A stretch of DNA of 11,117 bases from an uncultured Christensenella sp. (GTDB lineage: Bacteria > Bacillota > Clostridia > Christensenellales > UBA1750). Shown here piece after piece: positions 6,235 through 11,117 of the stretch (position 1 is its first letter; the number at the start of each line of letters is the position of its first letter). The position numbers and the translations under genes are program-made. The stretch is taken from contig CAJJNQ010000064.1 of assembly GCA_905193155.1 (NCBI GenBank), forward strand, positions 1 to 11,117, given 5' to 3'. The notes below the pieces were generated by a model. It searched no databases. It worked only from the letters and a program-made list of their open reading frames with translations, and was not told where the DNA came from.

Positions 6235-7056
6235 ATGAGACTCGGCATCTCCCACGTGACCCCGCATGAAACGCCGGAGCAGTGGGCGGCGGAGCAGCGC
6301 GCGCTGGGGCTTTCCGCCGTGGTGTTCCCGGTGGATTACACCGCGCCCGATTCCGTGATCGCCGCCTATGCCGACGCGTGCAAAAAGAACGATCTGCTCA
6401 TCGCGGAGGTCGGCGCGTGGAGCAACCCCGTGGCCGAAAACGCCGCCGAGCGCGAGGCCGCGCTGCAAAAATGCAAAGGCCAGCTGCGCCTGGCGGAGGA
6501 GCTGGGCGCGCGCTGCTGCGTCAACATCGCGGGGGCGTTCGCCGGCAGCCGCTGGGACGGCTTCCACCGCGCCAACTACACCCCCGAGGCCTTCGAGGCC
6601 ACGGTCGCTTCCATCCGAGACATCCTCGACGCCGTCCGCCCGACGCGCACGGCCTACTGCATGGAGGCCATGCAGTGGATGATCCCCGATACCCCGCAGC
6701 AGTACCTCGACCTGATGCACGCCGTGAACCGCGACGCCTTCGCCGTCCACATCGACGTCACCAACTGGGTCTACTGCCCGCGCACGCACCTTTACAACCG
6801 CGAGTTCATCGACGAGGTGTTCGATCTGCTCGGCCCGCAGGTGCGCAGCTGCCACCTGAAGGACTCTAAGCTGCACGAGGGCATGACCTGCCTGCTGGAG
6901 GAGGTTCCCGTCGGCTTGGGCGGGCTGGACATTGCGCACTACATCGCCCGCGCCGAAGCCGTGAACCCCGAAATGCCCATGATCATCGAGCACTTGAAAA
7001 CCGACGAAGAATACCGCAGGGCCATCGCCCGCGTGCTGGCCCTGCCGCACCGGTAA
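6235..7056 (+). CDS. Sugar phosphate isomerase/epimerase family TIM barrel
   Basis: This 273-residue protein belongs to the xylose-isomerase-like / AP-endonuclease-2 TIM-barrel superfamily. It opens with MRLGISHVTP and has metal-ligand candidates at the expected strand ends: E144 (YCMEAMQW), D174 (VHIDVTNW), H207 (SCHLKDSK) and E252 (MIIEHLK). The superfamily uses a divalent metal, often Mn, to isomerise or epimerise sugars and sugar acids; a few members are endonucleases. H207-L-K-D and the closing IIEH pattern fit the sugar enzymes. The exact substrate cannot be read from sequence. The protein is cytoplasmic, with no signal peptide. The start is fixed by GAGGTGA seven bases before the ATG. 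It has its own promoter and a repeat block after it, so it is probably transcribed alone. It shares its fold but little clear sequence with the isomerase at 7660-8433. Confidence 0.85.
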   Translation: MRLGISHVTPHETPEQWAAEQRALGLSAVVFPVDYTAPDSVIAAYADACKKNDLLIAEVGAWSNPVAENAAEREAALQKCKGQLRLAEELGARCCVNIAGAFAGSRWDGFHRANYTPEAFEATVASIRDILDAVRPTRTAYCMEAMQWMIPDTPQQYLDLMHAVNRDAFAVHIDVTNWVYCPRTHLYNREFIDEVFDLLGPQVRSCHLKDSKLHEGMTCLLEEVPVGLGGLDIAHYIARAEAVNPEMPMIIEHLKTDEEYRRAIARVLALPHR

Positions 7057-7133
7057 AGGGCAGAGGGAGGAATCCGGCGCTCCCATGCGGCAACCCCTCC
7101 GTCTCGGCTGCGCCGATCCACCTCCCCCCCTTC

Positions 7134-7231
7134 GCACCATCCCGCCTTTCGGCGCGCTGGTGTTCCGCTCGGCTTATTTGACTACGTCAAAACGCTCGAG
7201 CTTCAGGTTCGCTTCGCTCACCCTTCGGGTG
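7134..7231 (+). repeat. Modular hairpin-repeat unit, plus orientation
   Basis: The unit contains, in order, a GCACCATCCCGC...GGCGCGCTGGTG stem region (7134-7163), the linker GGTGTTCCGCTCGGCTTAT (7159-7177), the hairpin TTTGAC-TAC-GTCAAA (7177-7191), the linker AACGCTCGAGCTTCAG (7191-7206), and CACCC-TTC-GGGTG (7219-7231). The linkers are identical to those at 238-256 and 269-284, but the hairpin between them has a different sequence there (TTCGGC-AA-GCCGAA). Confidence 0.8.
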
Positions 7232-7240
7232 CACAGGGGG

Positions 7241-7407
7241 GCACCATCCCGCCTTTCGGCGCGCTGGTGCGAAGGGTACACAGGGGAGGCATACAGCGGC
7301 ACCATCCCGCTTTTCGGCGCGCCGGTGTGAAGGGTACACAGGGGAAGCATACAGCGGCACCATCCCGCTTTTCGGCGCGCTGGTGCGAAGGGTACACAGG
7401 GGAGGCA
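7241..7407 (+). repeat. 58-base tandem repeat, about 2.9 copies
   Basis: Units begin with GCACCATCCCGC at 7241, 7299 and 7357. Each contains TTCGGCGCGC(T/C)GGTG, then GAAGGGTACACAGGGG(A)(G/A)GGCA-like sequence. The copies differ at a few positions only; the third stops matching at about 7407. Each unit has CACCA...TGGTG complementarity. A partial head lies at 7134-7162 and a partial tail at about 7222-7240. The period is not a multiple of three, so it cannot encode a regular protein repeat, and there are no unique spacers as in CRISPR. Confidence 0.88.
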
Positions 7408-7440
7408 AAAAGCACATCGTTTCTATGGCTCCCCCTTCGT

Positions 7441-7522
7441 AGGCCGCGAAGCGGCTGAAGTCCGAGCGTTTCGGCAAAGCCGAATAAGCCGGACGGAACA
7501 CCGGGACATTCCAAAGGAATGT
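7441..7522 (-). repeat. Modular hairpin-repeat unit, minus orientation
   Basis: Read on the minus strand, the unit runs: hairpin ACATTCC-TTT-GGAATGT (7522-7506), linker GGTGTTCCGTCCGGCTTAT (7502-7484), hairpin TTCGGC-TTT-GCCGAA (7484-7470), linker AACGCTCGGACTTCAG (7470-7455), hairpin CCGC-TTC-GCGG (7454-7444). It is the same module order as at 211-296 and 7134-7231, inverted. Stem sequences differ between copies while each stem stays paired. Confidence 0.82.
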
Positions 7523-7659
7523 TACGGTGCGAAGAATGTAAGGGGAGCTGGCTGCCGTGGGCAGACGGAGGGGTTGCTCTTTCTGGGAATAGGCTCTGCG
7601 AAAGGGGCAACCCCTCCCCGAACCACTCAACCATCATTCTCCATAAAGGAGGTTCTCCC

Positions 7660-8433
7660 ATGATCCGTCTGGGTATCTGCACATCCATTGACCATGCCGC
7701 CGTGATGAAGGAAATCGGCTATGACTATGTGGAGCTGGGCATGACGCAGGTCGCACAGCTCTCCGACGCGGATTATGCCGCGCTGCGGGATCAGGTCAAG
7801 GCCGCCCCGCTGCCCGTGGAGGCCATGAACGGCATGATCCCCGCCGAATACCCGCTCTGCTGCCCCGAGGGCACCGGCAAGCGCGTGCAGGACTATCTTG
7901 CCGGGGCGTTTGCCCGCGCGCAGGAGCTGGGCGTGCGCGTTGTGGTGTTCGGCTCCGGCGGGGCGCGCCGCGTGCCCGAGGGCGTGACGCCGGCGCAGGC
8001 CTATTGCTATCTTGCGGATTATCTCGCCCTGGCGGGGCGCATGGCCGCGCAGTACGGGCTGTCCATCGCCGTGGAGCCGCTGCGCGCCGCGGAATGCAAC
8101 ATCATCCACCACGTCGCCGAGGCGCAGTATCTGGCACAGCGCTCCGGGCAGCGCAACGTCTGGGCGCTGGCGGACCTTTACCACATGATGCAGGGGAATG
8201 AGAACTGCGCCGCCATCGAGGAGCGCGGCGTGATCCACTGTCACATCGCCGACCGGGCGCGCCGCTTCTATCCCGCCGCGGGCGACGGCAGCGAAGGCGA
8301 TTACAAAGCTTTCTTTGCGGCGCTCCAAAAGAGCGGTTACGACGGCCGCGTCAGCATCGAGGGCCGCTGCGAGGACTTTGCGCGCGACGCCGAGGCCTCC
8401 TTCGCCCTGCTCGACGCGCTGCGCCGCGCGTAA
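7660..8433 (+). CDS. Sugar phosphate isomerase/epimerase family TIM barrel
   Basis: This 257-residue protein is of the xylose-isomerase-like TIM-barrel superfamily, closest in feel to D-psicose/tagatose 3-epimerase-type enzymes. Features are an N-terminal MIRLGICTSIDHAAVMKEIGYDYVELGM-type strand-helix, VVVFGSGGARRVPEG (94-108), and four metal-ligand candidates: E139 (AVEPLR), D172 (LADLYHM), H195 (HCHIADR) and E234 (SIEGR). It is expected to be cytoplasmic and metal-dependent, shifting a keto or hydroxyl group on a sugar or polyol; the substrate is unknown. The chosen ATG has AAAGGAGG (7645-7652) seven bases upstream. The frame is open further up to 7519, but that part is repeat sequence and lacks a ribosome-binding site. 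It leads the plus-strand train with the MalY-like gene, 45 bases before it. Confidence 0.85.
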   Translation: MIRLGICTSIDHAAVMKEIGYDYVELGMTQVAQLSDADYAALRDQVKAAPLPVEAMNGMIPAEYPLCCPEGTGKRVQDYLAGAFARAQELGVRVVVFGSGGARRVPEGVTPAQAYCYLADYLALAGRMAAQYGLSIAVEPLRAAECNIIHHVAEAQYLAQRSGQRNVWALADLYHMMQGNENCAAIEERGVIHCHIADRARRFYPAAGDGSEGDYKAFFAALQKSGYDGRVSIEGRCEDFARDAEASFALLDALRRA

Positions 8434-8470
8434 AACAATTTATTTTATATAAAACATAATAGAATCGAGG
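8434..8470 (+). promoter_or_regulatory. AT-rich gap with possible promoter before the MalY-like gene
   Basis: The gap between two GC-rich genes is strikingly AT-rich and includes TATATA (8446-8451) and CATAAT (8455-8460), either of which could act as a -10 box. No good -35 sequence is found; at 17 bases from CATAAT stands AAAACA. A secondary promoter for the downstream three genes is possible. The GAGGA motif at 8466-8470 is the ribosome-binding site. Confidence 0.3.
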
Positions 8471-8478
8471 ACAGAAAC

Positions 8479-9645
8479 ATGGCTCTTCACGAAGAACTGC
8501 TCCGCGGCGTGGATCGCCGGGGCACGCATTGCTTTAAGTGGGACTCCACGCCGGAGGGCGTGATCCCGATGTTCGTCGCGGACATGGACTTCCCCTGCGC
8601 CGAGGGCATCATGGATGCGCTGCGCCGCCGCCTGGAGCATCCCGCACTGGGCTACACCATGCACGATGATGCGGACGACACCGCGCTGATCGACTATTAT
8701 TTCCGCCACCACGGCGTCTCCGTCAAGCCGGAGGATCTGGTGTTCACCCCCGGCGTGGTGGATTCGCTGCTGCTGGCCGTGCATGCGCTGACCGGTCCGG
8801 AGGACAAGGTGCTGATCCAGACCCCGGTCTACGGCCCCTTTTACAGCGTGATCCGCCGCGCGGGCCGCGAGATCGTCGAAAACCCGATGATCGAGACGGC
8901 ATCCGGCCGCTGGGAGATGGATCTGGACGATCTGGACAAAAAGCTGGAGGGCGTGCGGCTGATGCTGCTCTGCTCGCCGCACAACCCCACCGGCCGCGTC
9001 TGGGAGCGCGAAACGCTGCAAAAGGTCGCAGACCTGTGCAAGGCGCACGGCGTGTATCTCGTCGCGGACGAAATCCACTGCGACTTCGCCTTTGACCGCA
9101 AGCACACCTCCGCCCTGACGCTGGACGGCGCGGAGCGCGGCGTTGCGGCGGCGGTCTCCGCCACCAAGACCTTTAATATTGCGGGCATGAAGCACTCCAC
9201 CTTCCTGCTGCCCGACCCGCAGATGCGCGAGATGGTCAAAAAGAAGGCCGACGAGATCGGCATGGGCGGCGGCAACCTGCTGGGCGTGATCGCCACCAGC
9301 GCGGCCTATACCACGGGCGATGCATGGCTCAAGGAGGTGCGCGCCCTCATCGTGCGCAACCGCGACCACGCCGCAGAAGCGCTGCTTGAGGCGGGCGCGA
9401 AGGTCTATCCCAATGAGGGAACGTATCTGATGTGGCTCGATCTGCGCGCGTTCGGCATGGATTGCGAAACGCTGTACCGCCGCCTGATGGACGAGGCGAA
9501 GGTGCGCCTGAACAAGGGCACCGATTTCGGCGCGGCGGGCGAGGGCTTCATGCGCCTGAACCTGGCCACCACGCCCGACCTGTGCGACGAGGGCGTGCGC
9601 CGCATTGCGGAGTTCCTGAAATCCCTGAAGGCGCAGAAGGCCTGA
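8479..9645 (+). CDS. MalY/PatB-type PLP-dependent aminotransferase / cystathionine beta-lyase
   Basis: This 388-residue fold-type I PLP enzyme is of normal length for the family. Typical family blocks are VADMDFP (33-39), GYTMHDD (58-64), FTPGVVDSL (89-97), TPVYGPF (115-121, Y118 stacking by the cofactor), SPHNPTGRVW (166-175, N169), VADEIHCDF (195-203, D197 for the pyridine nitrogen), SATKTFNIAGM (227-237, K230 forming the Schiff base) and FMRLNLA (357-363, R359 for the substrate carboxylate). MalY/PatB enzymes cleave the C-S bond of cystathionine or cysteine conjugates, giving pyruvate, ammonia and a thiol; some members are aminotransferases. The enzyme is cytoplasmic. The start follows CGAGGA. 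The stop overlaps the Shine-Dalgarno site of the next gene, nine bases away, so the two are likely coupled. I am sure of the family, less so of the reaction. Confidence 0.88.
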   Translation: MALHEELLRGVDRRGTHCFKWDSTPEGVIPMFVADMDFPCAEGIMDALRRRLEHPALGYTMHDDADDTALIDYYFRHHGVSVKPEDLVFTPGVVDSLLLAVHALTGPEDKVLIQTPVYGPFYSVIRRAGREIVENPMIETASGRWEMDLDDLDKKLEGVRLMLLCSPHNPTGRVWERETLQKVADLCKAHGVYLVADEIHCDFAFDRKHTSALTLDGAERGVAAAVSATKTFNIAGMKHSTFLLPDPQMREMVKKKADEIGMGGGNLLGVIATSAAYTTGDAWLKEVRALIVRNRDHAAEALLEAGAKVYPNEGTYLMWLDLRAFGMDCETLYRRLMDEAKVRLNKGTDFGAAGEGFMRLNLATTPDLCDEGVRRIAEFLKSLKAQKA

Positions 9646-9654
9646 AGGACGCCC

Positions 9655-10221
9655 ATGCGCGTGATCTTTCTGGACACGGAGTTCACCTCCGCCGGCGAAC
9701 TGATCCAGCTTTCCTACCTGATGGACGACGGTGAGCGCTGCCGGGCGAAGAACTTCTATTTCCGCGCCAGCGAAATGGACGAAGGCTCGCAGCGCGTCCA
9801 CCATCTCACCAAGGAATTTCTGGATCGCATCGGCGTGGACCGGAACAGCGTCCGGGACGAAATTCTTGCGGACTTTTCCGGCGCGACGCTGGCGGCGCAC
9901 AACTTAAACAGCGACCGCCGCGTGCTGGAAATGGCCTTCGGGCCGCTGCCCAACCGCTGGGGGCTATGCACGATGTACCGCTTTGCGCGGGTGCTGAAGC
10001 TCCCCGGCGGGCGGCCGTATAAGTTTCCCAGCCTGCGGGAGCTGACGGCGCACTACCGCGTCACGGATGCGCTGATCGGCTCCTGCGTGCGGGAAGCCTT
10101 TTTGTGCGCCGCCGCCCCGCATGACGCGCGCTGGGACGCGATGGCCGTGCGCCTGTGCGTGCGCGCCGCCATCGCCCGCGGCGATTGCCGCAATCTATTT
10201 TTGAACACAACGGAGGATTAA
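9655..10221 (+). CDS. DEDDh-type 3'-5' exonuclease domain protein
   Basis: This single-domain protein of 188 residues has an intact DEDDh (DnaQ/RNase T-like) active site: D7 and E9 in FLDTEF, D87 in AAHNLNSDRRV, and H156 plus D161 in HDARWD, matching the H-x4-D pattern. Such domains remove nucleotides from 3' ends of DNA or RNA using two metal ions. There is no polymerase, helicase or BRCT part, so it is a stand-alone nuclease. Whether it trims RNA, proofreads DNA or degrades short oligonucleotides cannot be told. The start is supported by GAAGGA overlapping the stop of the MalY-like gene, a sign of translational coupling. Its own 3' end (GGAGG) serves as ribosome-binding site for the PHP gene. 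Confidence 0.8.
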   Translation: MRVIFLDTEFTSAGELIQLSYLMDDGERCRAKNFYFRASEMDEGSQRVHHLTKEFLDRIGVDRNSVRDEILADFSGATLAAHNLNSDRRVLEMAFGPLPNRWGLCTMYRFARVLKLPGGRPYKFPSLRELTAHYRVTDALIGSCVREAFLCAAAPHDARWDAMAVRLCVRAAIARGDCRNLFLNTTED

Positions 10222-10227
10222 TTTCCC

Positions 10228-10902
10228 ATGGAGACTTTCTGGAAGGTCGAAGCCCATGCGCACACCGCGCAGGTGAGCCTTTGCGCCAAGATGCCCGCCG
10301 AGCAGATGGTGCATCAGGTCAAGGACGCGGGCTGCGACGCGGTGATCGTCACCGACCATTACACCCCCGAATTCTTCCCCGACAACCAGCGGAACTACGC
10401 GCAGCGCCTGCACGATTATTTCGAGGGCTACCGCTGCGCCAAGGCCGAGGGCGACCGCATCGGTCTGCACGTATTTCCTGCGCTGGAGGTGCGCACCGCG
10501 GCCGGGATGGAGGATTACCTGATCTACGGCGTCACGCCCGAAGAGCTGGAGCGCATCGGGTGCCTGGCGCATCTGTCGCTGCCGGAGCTGCGCGAGGCGG
10601 TGCATTCCGTGCCCGACGCGATCCTCGTGCAGGCGCATCCCTACCGCGGGTATCTGCACTGCATGCCCGCCGGGCTGCTCGACGGCGTGGAGGTTTGCAA
10701 CGAAAACCCCCGCCACAACAGCCATAACGACCGCGCGCTGGCCTACGCCAAGGAGCATCACTTGCTCATGACCGCAGGCTCCGACGTGCACGAGCTGGGC
10801 GACGCGGGCGGCGCAGGTCTGCTTTGCCCCGCCTTTTCCGATATCAAAGCCTTCGCGCGGCACGTCCGGGACGGCCAAACGCTTTGGTTCCAAAGCCGCT
10901 GA
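10228..10902 (+). CDS. PHP-domain metal-dependent phosphoesterase
   Basis: This 224-residue protein consists of a PHP domain. The four classic motifs are visible: H10-A-H12 (EAHAHT), D43-H44 (VTDHY), E87 (FPALEV) with H137 (QAHPYR), and D186-x-H188 (GSDVHE). PHP proteins are trinuclear-metal phosphoesterases; known members include histidinol phosphatase, 3',5'-nucleoside bisphosphate phosphatase and the proofreading domain of bacterial replicative polymerases. The short length and lack of an inserted domain leave the substrate open. The start follows GGAGG (10212-10216), which lies inside the last codons of the exonuclease gene, six bases away, so the pair is almost certainly co-translated. 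A perfect palindrome (GCTTTGG-TT-CCAAAGC, 10881-10896) lies in its final codons, without a T-run. Confidence 0.87.
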   Translation: METFWKVEAHAHTAQVSLCAKMPAEQMVHQVKDAGCDAVIVTDHYTPEFFPDNQRNYAQRLHDYFEGYRCAKAEGDRIGLHVFPALEVRTAAGMEDYLIYGVTPEELERIGCLAHLSLPELREAVHSVPDAILVQAHPYRGYLHCMPAGLLDGVEVCNENPRHNSHNDRALAYAKEHHLLMTAGSDVHELGDAGGAGLLCPAFSDIKAFARHVRDGQTLWFQSR

Positions 10903-11012
10903 CGCCGGCAGAAGGCGTGCAGTCCCGTGAGCCGCAGCCGGAAGCGCCGTTCTTCTATCCCGCGGAACTGCGCATCGCCATGGCGCACCCACCCTTCAGG
11001 CGCTGCGCGCCA

Positions 11013-11030
11013 GCTCCCCTCAAGGGGAGC
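11013..11030. repeat. Perfect hairpin GCTCCCCT/AGGGGAGC
   Basis: Two 8-base perfect arms surround CA. The AGGGGAGC half recurs at the tails of the dispersed elements at 377-430 and 7541-7550. It lies 110 bases after the PHP gene. CTTTG follows instead of a clean T-run, so it is a weak terminator candidate at best. Confidence 0.7.
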
Positions 11031-11081
11031 CTTTGAAGCTGTCCGTCCCGTATCCGGAGGGCGGCGGGAGAGGGGGGTGCA

Positions 11082-11102
11082 GGGGGGAGCGAAGCTCCCC
11101 CC
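11082..11102. repeat. Perfect G/C hairpin near the window end
   Basis: GGGGGGAGC (11082-11090) and GCTCCCCCC (11094-11102) pair perfectly around GAA. No T-run follows before the window ends. It lies in a purine-rich, gene-free tail and may belong to the same dispersed-repeat class as 11013-11030. Confidence 0.7.
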
Positions 11103-11117
11103 GCCCACCGAAGGCCG

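Larger units (their letters stand above)
7091..7576. repeat. Gene-free repeat block with 14-base inverted ends
   Basis: The intergenic region between the two isomerase genes (7057-7659) holds no credible gene. Its core is bounded by CAACCCCTCCGTCT (7091-7104) and its exact inverse complement AGACGGAGGGGTTG (7563-7576). Inside are a plus-oriented modular hairpin unit (7134-7231), a 58-base tandem repeat (7241-7407) and a minus-oriented hairpin unit (7441-7522). No transposase is present and no target-site duplication was found next to the ends. A MITE-like or composite non-coding element is possible. Open reading frames here are repeat artefacts without ribosome-binding sites. Confidence 0.7.

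Noticed and set aside
7057..7090. Terminator directly after the first isomerase gene
   Set aside because: Only a 5-base GGGAG/CTCCC pairing with a long loop and no T-run is visible.
7241..7407. CRISPR array
   Set aside because: The units are contiguous with no unique spacers, there are only about three, and no cas gene is present.
7519..7659. Upstream start (7519) for the second isomerase
   Set aside because: The added 47 residues derive from repeat sequence, while AAAGGAGG seven bases before the ATG at 7660 fixes the start and the protein then begins like its family.
7187..7688. Minus-strand frames of 147-156 residues with repeated CVPF/CTLRTSAP-like peptides
   Set aside because: The apparent peptide repeat comes from the 58-base DNA repeat read in changing frames; 58 is not a multiple of three, and no start signal is seen.
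8440..9900. 486-residue minus-strand frame opposite the MalY-like and exonuclease genes
   Set aside because: It is a shadow of two recognised proteins with clear catalytic motifs; its composition is typical of antisense GC-rich frames.
10881..10896. Terminator at the end of the PHP gene
   Set aside because: The palindrome GCTTTGG-TT-CCAAAGC is perfect but lies inside the coding sequence and no T-run follows.

Overview
The window is about 11 kb of GC-rich bacterial DNA. It has strong purine-rich Shine-Dalgarno sites before nearly every gene, compact coding, and an [FeFe]-hydrogenase maturation gene (hydG) preceded by its usual small TM1266-family companion. Together with the MalY/PatB-type lyase and the ABC-F protein, this points to an anaerobic, high-GC member of the Clostridia (Bacillota), probably host-associated. 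That assignment is inference from gene content; the window holds no rRNA or other marker gene.

Layout. Positions 1-433 carry no credible gene and are packed with hairpin-bearing repeats. A minus-strand pair follows (transcribed right to left): an ABC-F ATPase (4046-2139), then a cytoplasmic gamma-glutamyltranspeptidase-superfamily hydrolase (2101-506), ending at a hairpin near 434-473. Divergent from these, on the plus strand, are the TM1266-family protein (4285-4542) and hydG (4643-6091), closed by a strong intrinsic terminator (6107-6153). Next comes a separately promoted sugar-phosphate isomerase/epimerase-type TIM barrel (6235-7056). A second repeat block of about 600 bases (7057-7659) has no gene. 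After it runs a plus-strand gene train: another TIM-barrel isomerase (7660-8433), a MalY/PatB-type PLP enzyme (8479-9645), a DEDDh exonuclease (9655-10221) and a PHP-domain phosphoesterase (10228-10902). The last three are tightly spaced and the last two junctions look translationally coupled. The final 215 bases hold two GC-rich perfect hairpins and no gene.

How the genes may work together. TM1266 protein and HydG belong to assembly of the hydrogenase H-cluster; HydE, HydF and the hydrogenase itself are not in the window. The other genes look like general metabolism (sugar isomerisation, sulfur amino-acid cleavage, peptide/amide hydrolysis, nucleic-acid end processing) without an obvious common pathway.

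The most unusual content is the repeat family shared by the two gene-free regions. Short constant linkers separate hairpins whose stem sequence differs from copy to copy while the pairing and the short loop persist. In the second region these units sit beside a 58-base tandem repeat, inside a block of about 486 bases with perfect 14-base inverted ends.
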